The translations under genes were made by a program, and so were the position numbers. A DNA stretch of 64,000 nt from Heracleum sosnowskyi. Taxonomy: Eukaryota > Streptophyta > Magnoliopsida > Apiales > Apiaceae. Each line of letters starts with the position of its first letter. The stretch's first letter is position 1. Below the pieces are notes generated by a model. That model worked only from the letters and a program-made list of their open reading frames with translations. It did no database searches and was not told the DNA's origin. Location of the stretch: assembly GCA_030848705.1 (NCBI GenBank), contig CM061235.1:139843765-139907764 (forward strand). Direction: 5' to 3'. Shown here in pieces: positions 49,954 to 61,000 of this stretch.

Positions 49954-50580
49954 ATGTCAGAAAACTGGGAAAGGTCATCACAAAGGTGGTACGAACCAAC
50001 AATCAATATCGAGTATCTAAGCCTAGCCAATAAACCCAAAGTTACAAAGCATCAAATAACCAACAGCCTACTAGCTATCCAGTTAATAGAGTTTGAACGG
50101 CAAGTTTTAGAGGAGAAGCAAGAAGTTTCAAGCCAGACCCTAAAGGTTTTCATAAGCTTCATGAGCAGCTGGACACAAACAGCTGAAAGTTCAGAATACA
50201 GAGACGCTCTAAAGGCAACAGAAAGTCTTGAATCACCATCACAAGGATTTGTAAAGCCCACACAGATCCAGAAAACAGGAGGGCCAGCTTCGTTAAGCTC
50301 GGCAATTATCAAACAAAATAACACAATTATCCAACTCCTGGTAAAAACCAACGAGCATCTGGAGGACTGCTCTCAGAATATAAGACTCCTAAGAGCCAGC
50401 CTTAGTAAGGGAAAGGAGGTCCCTGCTAACTTTGAAGGAGCCTTGAAAGATTTAACGGAAAGACTGGACAAAGTCTCTCTAGGAGAACCAGTGATACCAA
50501 AAAGAAAGAAAGGACCCTTTCACGTATTTCAAGATCCTTTGGAAATTCTCAAGCAAGAGATTAAAAAGTCAGAGAAATGA
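49954..50580 (+). CDS. ORF1 protein (208 aa), unit I
   Basis: Intact and identical to unit C ORF1. Confidence 0.9.
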   Translation: MSENWERSSQRWYEPTINIEYLSLANKPKVTKHQITNSLLAIQLIEFERQVLEEKQEVSSQTLKVFISFMSSWTQTAESSEYRDALKATESLESPSQGFVKPTQIQKTGGPASLSSAIIKQNNTIIQLLVKTNEHLEDCSQNIRLLRASLSKGKEVPANFEGALKDLTERLDKVSLGEPVIPKRKKGPFHVFQDPLEILKQEIKKSEK

Positions 50581-53500
50581 TGCCTAGACCAAGCATCACT
50601 GAGACCATTCAAGAAGGATCCCCTACACAACAGGATCAAATACGGAGTTACAGAAATACTGCAAGGATGCGGTACGAAGTCCAAAGAAGAATGCCACAAG
50701 CATGGAGAAATGGCTACAGGCGATCTCTGGAAAGACAATTAAATCCGGAGGACGAGCTGCAGATATCTCAAAACAGAAGAGCAAGTCTTGTACCAGCAGA
50801 AACCCTATATGAGGACACCTGGTCCACATCTAGGATGAGAAGAGTGTACCAACACTACATGGAGGAAAGAATATTATGCGCTGGGGATGGTGCCCAAGTT
50901 AATAGGAGATTTATTAACCAGCAAAGTTATGCGGCACTTAGAAGGGAAGGATTGCAGCATATCCATATGGGACTCATAATGGTAAGAGTACAGGCCCTTC
51001 ATAGAACAAATATTGGCACAAATGCCTTAGTTGTTCTAAGAGATACAAGACTAAGAGATGAGAGGTCAATCCTAGGAACAATGGAAGTTGACCTAACAAC
51101 AGGATCACAGCTAGTCTACATAGTGCCAGGATTCACCCTAAGTATTCATGACTTCTACAATCACATACAGCTGGCAATACAGACTAGAGGATATGAAGAT
51201 TGGCGAGGAGAAAGTAATCTTCTACTAACCAGATCTTTGGTTGGAAGATTAACTAATGAAAGCCACACTGGATTCAGATACAACGTCAGAAGTGCAATAG
51301 AGTACCTGGCCAGTAATGGAATTATGGCAGTACCTGGAGAAAATAGAGGAATAGAAGAACTTCAAGGACAACAATGGATTCTGCAACCAAGTGCAGATTC
51401 TACAACATCAGTCCCACAACAAGTACTCACAAGATCAAGATCTGATAGCTCAATAGCTTTGAGTTTCAGAAACTATCATAGAGAACCTCCAAGAATGTCA
51501 ACCATAGTAGACACAGATGATGAGGAAGAAATGATAGCAGTGGCACAATCCGAAGAAGTTTGGGACACCTTGGGAGAACCAAGTGGAAAATATGACTATT
51601 ATGTAAGGTACAGTCCAAGCCCGCATGCACACATCCCACTAGAGGAGATAGTTCCTACAGGATGGGAATCTGATGAAGATGATGATGACGTCACTTACCC
51701 CATAATATGCGGAGATCAGGAAGAATCAGATAAGGAGGATGAAGAATTGGAATATCTCCAATATCTTGCAAATTTACCCCGGTTTCCAACAACTGAGTAT
51801 AAGGATTTATACTCCTTTTCTCAAGAAGAAGGGAACGAAGATATTCTCCAAAATATTGAAGCGCCAACAGGCATTGAAGAAATTACACAGGCCACAGTGG
51901 ACTATGTAATCGCAGATTTAGAACAAGAAGTCATTGGAGAAGAAGTAGCAGAATCGGTTACTCAATATGTGATGCAAAAACTAGATTCTGACTTAGAAAA
52001 AGAAGAACCGGAAATCAGATGGGATGATTCTGAAGATGAAGAAGAAGCCCCACTAAAGGGAACGAAGTTGCTTACAGAAAGAAGTAGCAGAATTTACCCA
52101 GAAGAAAAGGCTGGAATTTATCGATGGCCTTACCTCAGATATAACAGTGAAGATGATAGCACAGACCAAGAGGTCATAGCAATGGGGCTCAGTGAAGAAA
52201 AAGTTGAAGGTGATTTTGAATACCCAAAGTTGAGGAAACTCAAAGAAAGGGTATATTCAGGAGTAACGGGAGAATCATCCTCAACATACAGGTTACCAAA
52301 AGATGCAGTGATGGGACCAGGAAACTATCCCCCTGCAAGACAGAATCAGGATCAGCCAAAAATGCAAGTTGATGAAATAAGATCTACTGTTCAAAGATTC
52401 GGAAAAAGGCTTCCTGATGAAAACTGGACGTTACCTCCCGCACAAGCAAGAACAGGAGTAATGCTTACATTACCTAACGACATAGGAATGTACAGTGACG
52501 TAATATCTAGATGGGAATCAATCACACTCAATTTGCTCAATGAGAAGACATGGGAAAGTAATAGGAGCAAGGTGGTGTTTACGGAAAACCTTCTAGGAGA
52601 AACAGAGAAGAAGATGTGGATACAATGGAGAATGATGTATCCTGAGGATTACGAGGCACTAATCAACGTAGCAGATGATCCCCAGAACATTACCTCTCAG
52701 GTAAGAAGGATGATATTACTGGAGGACCCTTTTCAGGGATCCACCGTGGAGCAAGATAAAGCCTATCTCGAATTAGAAAGGCTTACATGCGATAATATGA
52801 AGGATGTCTTCGATTATCTAAATGATTACAAGACACTGGCAGCAAAATCCGGAAGGATGTATATAAGTGCAGAATTATCGGAAAAGCTATTCAGAAAGAT
52901 GCCCCCATTGATTGGAAAGGAACTAGAAAAAGCTTTTGATGAGAAATATCCAGGAGCAAGAGTTGCGGTCATACCACGCATACATTTTGCTTACCAATAC
53001 TTAGCAGAATTATGTCAAAAGGCAGCATTACAGAGAAGCTTAAAGGATTTATCTTTCTGCAGTAAAATCCCGATGCCAGGATACTACCAAAATCCAAGAA
53101 AAAGGTACGGATTAAGGAAGGCAAAGACATATCAAGGAAAACCACATAGTTCTCATGTCCGAGTATTCAAAACCAAGAATAAGGACAGAAACATAAGGTG
53201 CAAATGCTATATATGTGGGGAGCCAAATCACTTTGCCAGGGATTGTCCAAAGGAAAGAGCAAACGTAGCAAGGGCAACTATAGTGGAACAACTAAATATT
53301 CCAGATGACTGGGATATAATGTCAGTTGATATGAATGAACCAGATAGTGATGCAATATGCTCTATCTCGGAAGGAGAAGGATTGGAGGTAAGCAATGAAG
53401 TAAGGAAAGCATTAATGGATATACCAGGAGAGGAAGGAATTTTCATGATGCAGGCAGTAGCAACCCAACCTTCATGGAGGCATAAGGTAAAATTACCCCC

Positions 53501-56237
53501 ACAGCAAGAAGAATGCAAGCATGAATGGGAAGAGAATCAAGCGATTACTGGAGAAGTAGTAACTGCATGTACGATATGCAAACTCCCAACAAATGAGCGA
53601 ATGAGAATTCACTGTTCATCATGCGAAGTTACGGCTTGCCCTATGTGTGCGAGGCATCAATTTAATAAAGAAGTCAGCCCTAAACCCCCTGGCCATATAA
53701 TGCCGCACAGCATGGATCAGTTGGTCCAAGAGCTACTAAAATACATTACGTATTTGTTAGCAGAGAATGGTCGACTACAACAGAACCTTGATCAAAGAAT
53801 GATGGAAGACCTGGTCGACTTAAAGCAAAAAGGACAGATGAGCTCGTCCAATGAAAGGATTCCTTATGCAAATGAACTTGCAGTAGAAGAAGAAAGCTTC
53901 TTGGTAATAATGGAAGAAGCAATGGTAAAGAATGCAGGAACAGAAAAATTGGTGGCACCAAGAACAATAATCAATAAATTGTTCAACTGTATGGTATCTT
54001 TTGATATCCCAGGAGCTCCAGCGTTTGATGTTCGAGCAATTATAGATACAGGAGCATCAGTATGCTGTGTAGACAGTAATGCCATCCCAAAAGAAGCTGT
54101 TGAAGGCCTTAATTACAACGTGGTGATAACAGGCATCAACTCGCGACAGGAAACCAGGCTGAAAATGAAAGATGGAGATATGAAGATTGGGGAAAACAAA
54201 TTCAGAATCCCCTTTACCTACAGCATGGATATGCAGCTAAAGGATGGTATCCAAATGATCATTGGTTGCAACTTCATAAGATCGATGAAAGGAGGAGTCA
54301 GGATTGAAGGAAACACAGTAACCTTCTACAAAAATCTGACTACAATAAACACACAACCAGAAGTAAGCTTCACAACAAAAGCAATCCAAGAACTCGACAT
54401 GGATTATGAGGAATTTCAGACAATTCAGGAAGCTATATACTTCAATATGGGGACAGGAAGTCCGAACTTCAAGAAAAGGTTTAATCCTTTATTGGAAAGG
54501 CTTCAGCAAATGGGATACATAGGAGAAGATCCTCTGAGGCACTGGCAGAATAATCAGGTTCAATGTCATTTAGAAATCATAAACCCTGATGTTTTTATAC
54601 AGGATAAACCTCTGAAGCATGTTACACCAGCAATGGAGCAGACATTCAAAAAACACATAGATGCACTACTAGAGCTAGGTGTAATAAGAAAAAGCAATAG
54701 CAGGCACAGAACAATGGCCATGATTGTCAGCTCAGGAACAACGATTGATCCAAAAACAGGGAGAGAAGTGAAAGGAAAAGAAAGAATGGTCTTTAATTAC
54801 AGGACCTTGAATGACAACACCCATAAGGATCAATACAGCCTCCCAGGAATTAATACTATTATCAAAAGAATTGGTAATAGTCAAATCTACTCAAAGTTTG
54901 ATCTGAAAAGTGGATTTCACCAGGTAGCAATGACTGAAGAAAGCATCCCCTGGACAGCCTTCATAGTTCCAGGAGGACTATATGAGTGGCTGGTAATGCC
55001 CTTTGGATTGAAAAATGCACCAGCAGTATTCCAAAGAAAGATGGATCATTGCTTCAAAGGCACTGAAGAATTCATATCAGTATATATTGATGATATACTG
55101 GTTTTCTCAAAGAATGAAGAAGAACATGCTAAGCATTTATCAAAAATGCTTCAGATTTGTGAAAAGCATGGATTAATCTTATCACCAACAAAGATGAAGA
55201 TAGCGGTCAACGAAGTTGAATTCCTAGGCGCTATAATTGGAAAGAAGAAGATTAAACTGCAACCTCACATAATCAAGAGGATCATCGCTGTCACAGATGA
55301 TCAGCTAAAGGAAAAGAAGGGACTAAGGTCATGGCTGGGCGTGCTAAATTACGCACGAAGTTATATTCCAAACTTAGGAAGAACATTGGGACCTCTTTAT
55401 ACAAAAACCAGCCCCCATGGTGACAAACGCATGAAAGAATCTGACTGGAAGCTAGTCAGACAAGTCCAGGAACAAGTAAAAAACCTCCCAGACCTGGATA
55501 TTGCACCAGAAGAATGCCATATCATCTTAGAAACCGATGGATGTATGGAAGGATGGGGAGGAGTGTGCAAGTGGAAGCCAAAGAAGAAAGATCCAAGGAG
55601 CACTGAGAGAGTTTGCGCATACGCAAGTGGAAAATTTCCAGTTATAAAATCAACAATTGATGCAGAGATATATGCCTGCATGGAGACCATGGAAGCTCTA
55701 AAGATCCATTACTTAGACAAGAAAGAAATCACCCTCAGAACTGATTGCCAAGCAATAATTTCTTTCTACAACAAGTCTAGTAATAACAAACCCTCAAGAG
55801 TCAGGTGGATGGGATTCACTGACTATATCACAGGATCAGGCGTAAAAATTGAGTTCGAACACATTGATGGGAAGAATAATGTTCTAGCTGATTATTTGTC
55901 CAGACTAACTATGTTTCTTTGTGCAGATAATACTGAAGAATGTCAGGTGGACCAAGTTACGAAACAGAATTTGATTATTCTAGAAGAGACGCTCCAGGAG
56001 GCTCAAGACCTAACTGGAATCCAGGATTCGCCGACCCATTTAGAAGAACTCCATCAGACGATCCAAGCATTGTTCAAAGCCCAGTTGTCATGGCCCATAA
56101 AGAAGACCTTATTCAATCACTCAGAAGGCCCATCTCAATCGACAGGACTTACAACATGCAAATTCAAGCAGCCCAAGAAGAACAAAAGGCAGCCCAACAG
56201 GCCTCAAAAGCCTTGGCCCAGTGGTACCAAATACTAA
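50577..56237 (+). CDS. Viral polyprotein, complete, unit I
   Basis: 1886 codons, no lesion and no residue change from the majority sequence (His857, Ala458, Cys1782). All domains as described for unit C. Confidence 0.96.
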   Translation: MMPRPSITETIQEGSPTQQDQIRSYRNTARMRYEVQRRMPQAWRNGYRRSLERQLNPEDELQISQNRRASLVPAETLYEDTWSTSRMRRVYQHYMEERILCAGDGAQVNRRFINQQSYAALRREGLQHIHMGLIMVRVQALHRTNIGTNALVVLRDTRLRDERSILGTMEVDLTTGSQLVYIVPGFTLSIHDFYNHIQLAIQTRGYEDWRGESNLLLTRSLVGRLTNESHTGFRYNVRSAIEYLASNGIMAVPGENRGIEELQGQQWILQPSADSTTSVPQQVLTRSRSDSSIALSFRNYHREPPRMSTIVDTDDEEEMIAVAQSEEVWDTLGEPSGKYDYYVRYSPSPHAHIPLEEIVPTGWESDEDDDDVTYPIICGDQEESDKEDEELEYLQYLANLPRFPTTEYKDLYSFSQEEGNEDILQNIEAPTGIEEITQATVDYVIADLEQEVIGEEVAESVTQYVMQKLDSDLEKEEPEIRWDDSEDEEEAPLKGTKLLTERSSRIYPEEKAGIYRWPYLRYNSEDDSTDQEVIAMGLSEEKVEGDFEYPKLRKLKERVYSGVTGESSSTYRLPKDAVMGPGNYPPARQNQDQPKMQVDEIRSTVQRFGKRLPDENWTLPPAQARTGVMLTLPNDIGMYSDVISRWESITLNLLNEKTWESNRSKVVFTENLLGETEKKMWIQWRMMYPEDYEALINVADDPQNITSQVRRMILLEDPFQGSTVEQDKAYLELERLTCDNMKDVFDYLNDYKTLAAKSGRMYISAELSEKLFRKMPPLIGKELEKAFDEKYPGARVAVIPRIHFAYQYLAELCQKAALQRSLKDLSFCSKIPMPGYYQNPRKRYGLRKAKTYQGKPHSSHVRVFKTKNKDRNIRCKCYICGEPNHFARDCPKERANVARATIVEQLNIPDDWDIMSVDMNEPDSDAICSISEGEGLEVSNEVRKALMDIPGEEGIFMMQAVATQPSWRHKVKLPPQQEECKHEWEENQAITGEVVTACTICKLPTNERMRIHCSSCEVTACPMCARHQFNKEVSPKPPGHIMPHSMDQLVQELLKYITYLLAENGRLQQNLDQRMMEDLVDLKQKGQMSSSNERIPYANELAVEEESFLVIMEEAMVKNAGTEKLVAPRTIINKLFNCMVSFDIPGAPAFDVRAIIDTGASVCCVDSNAIPKEAVEGLNYNVVITGINSRQETRLKMKDGDMKIGENKFRIPFTYSMDMQLKDGIQMIIGCNFIRSMKGGVRIEGNTVTFYKNLTTINTQPEVSFTTKAIQELDMDYEEFQTIQEAIYFNMGTGSPNFKKRFNPLLERLQQMGYIGEDPLRHWQNNQVQCHLEIINPDVFIQDKPLKHVTPAMEQTFKKHIDALLELGVIRKSNSRHRTMAMIVSSGTTIDPKTGREVKGKERMVFNYRTLNDNTHKDQYSLPGINTIIKRIGNSQIYSKFDLKSGFHQVAMTEESIPWTAFIVPGGLYEWLVMPFGLKNAPAVFQRKMDHCFKGTEEFISVYIDDILVFSKNEEEHAKHLSKMLQICEKHGLILSPTKMKIAVNEVEFLGAIIGKKKIKLQPHIIKRIIAVTDDQLKEKKGLRSWLGVLNYARSYIPNLGRTLGPLYTKTSPHGDKRMKESDWKLVRQVQEQVKNLPDLDIAPEECHIILETDGCMEGWGGVCKWKPKKKDPRSTERVCAYASGKFPVIKSTIDAEIYACMETMEALKIHYLDKKEITLRTDCQAIISFYNKSSNNKPSRVRWMGFTDYITGSGVKIEFEHIDGKNNVLADYLSRLTMFLCADNTEECQVDQVTKQNLIILEETLQEAQDLTGIQDSPTHLEELHQTIQALFKAQLSWPIKKTLFNHSEGPSQSTGLTTCKFKQPKKNKRQPNRPQKPWPSGTKY

Positions 56238-56386
56238 TCCAGAAGGAACAGTTCAGTTGGTATAAATCAGGAAGTTCAAACCCAGGAATTAAGGAAATAT
56301 TACCTACCCGAACAGATCACGTGAACAGGTTAAGTTTTATCCTTGACCAGGTTGAAATTCTGAAAAACCAAACCAAGGACTGGTAA
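55940..56386 (+). CDS. 148-aa 3' overlapping ORF, unit I
   Basis: Intact and identical to other copies. Acceptor 55904-55926. Confidence 0.7.
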   Translation: MSGGPSYETEFDYSRRDAPGGSRPNWNPGFADPFRRTPSDDPSIVQSPVVMAHKEDLIQSLRRPISIDRTYNMQIQAAQEEQKAAQQASKALAQWYQILIQKEQFSWYKSGSSNPGIKEILPTRTDHVNRLSFILDQVEILKNQTKDW

Positions 56387-56893
56387 AATCTAGAAGCAAT
56401 ACGTGTGCGGTCAGCAATAAAAGATGGAAAGGAGCCGTCCATCAGGCTTTGTCGGCTCAAACGTCAAAAGAGCTATCCTACTTTTTCAAAAAGATAAGAT
56501 AGCATCTTTAAAAGTTGTTTGTTTTATTAAGAGTCAGCAGATTTGTTAAATCTGCTTTTTGTAAAGATAGTGGGTGGGTGGCTACTTTATATCCCACTAA
56601 GTGTGTCTTTATGTCTTTTAGTATGACTCATACGCGTTATTACTTTAACGTGTAGATAAGGAATCTTGATTATTGTGACGATGAGGCCCCATGAGCACTC
56701 GGCAATAATTCAGAAATTCCCTTATAAATAGCTTGTAATCTCATAGATTGCAGAGTACACGGAAATCATCCGAAACTCTACTTTCTAAGCTTTTATCTAT
56801 TCTAGCAATATATTCAAGGTACTATTTTCTATAGCCTTTGTTTTATATAGCCTTTGTTTTAGTGTAATACTTGTACAAAGCCTATCGTTCCGC
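56387..56893 (+). promoter_or_regulatory. Intergenic region and 3' LTR-like repeat of unit I
   Basis: No gene. Purine tract 56563-56581, TATAAATA 56723-56730, predicted start 56753. The C-run is reduced to one base at the junction with unit J. Confidence 0.75.
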
Positions 56894-57221
56894 GGTGGGT
56901 GGCTACTTTATATCCCACTAAGTGTGTCTTTATGTCTTTTAGTATGACTCATACGCGTTATTACTTTAACGTGTAGATAAGGAATCTTGATTATTGTGAC
57001 GATGAGGCCCCATGAGCACTCGGCAATAATTCAGAAATTCCCTTATAAATAGCTTGTAATCTCATAGATTGCAGAGTACACGGAAATCATCCGAAACTCT
57101 ACTTTCTAAGCTTTTATCTATTCTAGCAATATATTCAAGGTACTATTTTCTATAGCCTTTGTTTTATATAGCCTTTGTTTTAGTGTAATACTTGTACAAA
57201 GCCTATCGTTCCGCCCCCCCC
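56894..57221 (+). repeat. 5' LTR-like terminal repeat of unit J
   Basis: 328 bp with TATAAATA (57044-57051), predicted start 57074, C-run of 8 (57214-57221). It is the longest of the four 5' ends, by one base over B. Confidence 0.82.
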
Positions 57222-57414
57222 TGGTATCAGAGCTTGTATGACAAACAGTAACTAAAACCCCCTATAGGTTTAGAGAAAGATATTGAAACCCAGAAAACAC
57301 CCCCACTATTCCCAATAGAACACATAAAATCCGGTGGAAGTAAAGGTCAGACCTGTAGTAGAGCAGCAGGAGGCGTAAGTCTTGAAGAAGGATAGACTGA
57401 GGTAAACCTAGTTT
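57222..57414 (+). promoter_or_regulatory. Leader of unit J: primer site, uORF, splice-donor motifs
   Basis: Primer site 57222-57233, uORF 57238-57255, donor-like GT at 57375 and 57402. Confidence 0.8.
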
Positions 57415-58041
57415 ATGTCAGAAAACTGGGAAAGGTCATCACAAAGGTGGTACGAACCAACAATCAATATCGAGTATCTAAGCCTAGCCAATAAACCCAA
57501 AGTTACAAAGCATCAAATAACCAACAGCCTACTAGCTATCCAGTTAATAGAGTTTGAACGGCAAGTTTTAGAGGAGAAGCAAGAAGTTTCAAGCCAGACC
57601 CTAAAGGTTTTCATAAGCTTCATGAGCAGCTGGACACAAACAGCTGAAAGTTCAGAATACAGAGACGCTCTAAAGGCAACAGAAAGTCTTGAATCACCAT
57701 CACAAGGATTTGTAAAGCCCACACAGATCCAGAAAACAGGAGGGCCAGCTTCGTTAAGCTCGGCAATTATCAAACAAAATAACACAATTATCCAACTCCT
57801 GGTAAAAACCAACGAGCATCTGGAGGACTGCTCTCAGAATATAAGACTCCTAAGAGCCAGCCTTAGTAAGGGAAAGGAGGTCCCTGCTAACTTTGAAGGA
57901 GCCTTGAAAGATTTAACGGAAAGACTGGACAAAGTCTCTCTAGGAGAACCAGTGATACCAAAAAGAAAGAAAGGACCCTTTCACGTATTTCAAGATCCTT
58001 TGGAAATTCTCAAGCAAGAGATTAAAAAGTCAGAGAAATGA
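57415..58041 (+). CDS. ORF1 protein (208 aa), unit J
   Basis: Intact and identical to unit C ORF1. Confidence 0.9.
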   Translation: MSENWERSSQRWYEPTINIEYLSLANKPKVTKHQITNSLLAIQLIEFERQVLEEKQEVSSQTLKVFISFMSSWTQTAESSEYRDALKATESLESPSQGFVKPTQIQKTGGPASLSSAIIKQNNTIIQLLVKTNEHLEDCSQNIRLLRASLSKGKEVPANFEGALKDLTERLDKVSLGEPVIPKRKKGPFHVFQDPLEILKQEIKKSEK

Positions 58042-61000
58042 TGCCTAGACCAAGCATCACTGAGACCATTCAAGAAGGATCCCCTACACAACAGGATCAA
58101 ATACGGAGTTACAGAAATACTGCAAGGATGCGGTACGAAGTCCAAAGAAGAATGCCACAAGCATGGAGAAATGGCTACAGGCGATCTCTGGAAAGACAAT
58201 TAAATCCGGAGGACGAGCTGCAGATATCTCAAAACAGAAGAGCAAGTCTTGTACCAGCAGAAACCCTATATGAGGACACCTGGTCCACATCTAGGATGAG
58301 AAGAGTGTACCAACACTACATGGAGGAAAGAATATTATGCGCTGGGGATGGTGCCCAAGTTAATAGGAGATTTATTAACCAGCAAAGTTATGCGGCACTT
58401 AGAAGGGAAGGATTGCAGCATATCCATATGGGACTCATAATGGTAAGAGTACAGGCCCTTCATAGAACAAATATTGGCACAAATGCCTTAGTTGTTCTAA
58501 GAGATACAAGACTAAGAGATGAGAGGTCAATCCTAGGAACAATGGAAGTTGACCTAACAACAGGATCACAGCTAGTCTACATAGTGCCAGGATTCACCCT
58601 AAGTATTCATGACTTCTACAATCACATACAGCTGGCAATACAGACTAGAGGATATGAAGATTGGCGAGGAGAAAGTAATCTTCTACTAACCAGATCTTTG
58701 GTTGGAAGATTAACTAATGAAAGCCACACTGGATTCAGATACAACGTCAGAAGTGCAATAGAGTACCTGGCCAGTAATGGAATTATGGCAGTACCTGGAG
58801 AAAATAGAGGAATAGAAGAACTTCAAGGACAACAATGGATTCTGCAACCAAGTGCAGATTCTACAACATCAGTCCCACAACAAGTACTCACAAGATCAAG
58901 ATCTGATAGCTCAATAGCTTTGAGTTTCAGAAACTATCATAGAGAACCTCCAAGAATGTCAACCATAGTAGACACAGATGATGAGGAAGAAATGATAGCA
59001 GTGGCACAATCCGAAGAAGTTTGGGACACCTTGGGAGAACCAAGTGGAAAATATGACTATTATGTAAGGTACAGTCCAAGCCCGCATGCACACATCCCAC
59101 TAGAGGAGATAGTTCCTACAGGATGGGAATCTGATGAAGATGATGATGACGTCACTTACCCCATAATATGCGGAGATCAGGAAGAATCAGATAAGGAGGA
59201 TGAAGAATTGGAATATCTCCAATATCTTGCAAATTTACCCCGGTTTCCAACAACTGAGTATAAGGATTTATACTCCTTTTCTCAAGAAGAAGGGAACGAA
59301 GATATTCTCCAAAATATTGAAGCGCCAACAGGCATTGAAGAAATTACACAGGCCACAGTGGACTATGTAATCGCAGATTTAGAACAAGAAGTCATTGGAG
59401 AAGAAGTAGCAGAATCGGTTACTCAATATGTGATGCAAAAACTAGATTCTGACTTAGAAAAAGAAGAACCGGAAATCAGATGGGATGATTCTGAAGATGA
59501 AGAAGAAGCCCCACTAAAGGGAACGAAGTTGCTTACAGAAAGAAGTAGCAGAATTTACCCAGAAGAAAAGGCTGGAATTTATCGATGGCCTTACCTCAGA
59601 TATAACAGTGAAGATGATAGCACAGACCAAGAGGTCATAGCAATGGGGCTCAGTGAAGAAAAAGTTGAAGGTGATTTTGAATACCCAAAGTTGAGGAAAC
59701 TCAAAGAAAGGGTATATTCAGGAGTAACGGGAGAATCATCCTCAACATACAGGTTACCAAAAGATGCAGTGATGGGACCAGGAAACTATCCCCCTGCAAG
59801 ACAGAATCAGGATCAGCCAAAAATGCAAGTTGATGAAATAAGATCTACTGTTCAAAGATTCGGAAAAAGGCTTCCTGATGAAAACTGGACGTTACCTCCC
59901 GCACAAGCAAGAACAGGAGTAATGCTTACATTACCTAACGACATAGGAATGTACAGTGACGTAATATCTAGATGGGAATCAATCACACTCAATTTGCTCA
60001 ATGAGAAGACATGGGAAAGTAATAGGAGCAAGGTGGTGTTTACGGAAAACCTTCTAGGAGAAACAGAGAAGAAGATGTGGATACAATGGAGAATGATGTA
60101 TCCTGAGGATTACGAGGCACTAATCAACGTAGCAGATGATCCCCAGAACATTACCTCTCAGGTAAGAAGGATGATATTACTGGAGGACCCTTTTCAGGGA
60201 TCCACCGTGGAGCAAGATAAAGCCTATCTCGAATTAGAAAGGCTTACATGCGATAATATGAAGGATGTCTTCGATTATCTAAATGATTACAAGACACTGG
60301 CAGCAAAATCCGGAAGGATGTATATAAGTGCAGAATTATCGGAAAAGCTATTCAGAAAGATGCCCCCATTGATTGGAAAGGAACTAGAAAAAGCTTTTGA
60401 TGAGAAATATCCAGGAGCAAGAGTTGCGGTCATACCACGCATACATTTTGCTTACCAATACTTAGCAGAATTATGTCAAAAGGCAGCATTACAGAGAAGC
60501 TTAAAGGATTTATCTTTCTGCAGTAAAATCCCGATGCCAGGATACTACCAAAATCCAAGAAAAAGGTACGGATTAAGGAAGGCAAAGACATATCAAGGAA
60601 AACCACATAGTTCTCATGTCCGAGTATTCAAAACCAAGAATAAGGACAGAAACATAAGGTGCAAATGCTATATATGTGGGGAGCCAAATCACTTTGCCAG
60701 GGATTGTCCAAAGGAAAGAGCAAACGTAGCAAGGGCAACTATAGTGGAACAACTAAATATTCCAGATGACTGGGATATAATGTCAGTTGATATGAATGAA
60801 CCAGATAGTGATGCAATATGCTCTATCTCGGAAGGAGAAGGATTGGAGGTAAGCAATGAAGTAAGGAAAGCATTAATGGATATACCAGGAGAGGAAGGAA
60901 TTTTCATGATGCAGGCAGTAGCAACCCAACCTTCATGGAGGCATAAGGTAAAATTACCCCCACAGCAAGAAGAATGCAAGCATGAATGGGAAGAGAATCA

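Larger units (their letters stand above)
49727..56893 (+). mobile_element. Viral unit I: copy with a nearly absent 5' repeat
   Basis: Starts at ATACTTGTAC, only 34 bases before the primer site, and ends at the first base of the C-run (56893). It follows unit H in the same orientation, so the 34 bases before the primer site occur twice in a row (also at the end of H). Because H supplies a promoter just upstream, H's 3' repeat plus unit I resembles a normal tandem copy with a small duplication in the leader. Confidence 0.93.
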
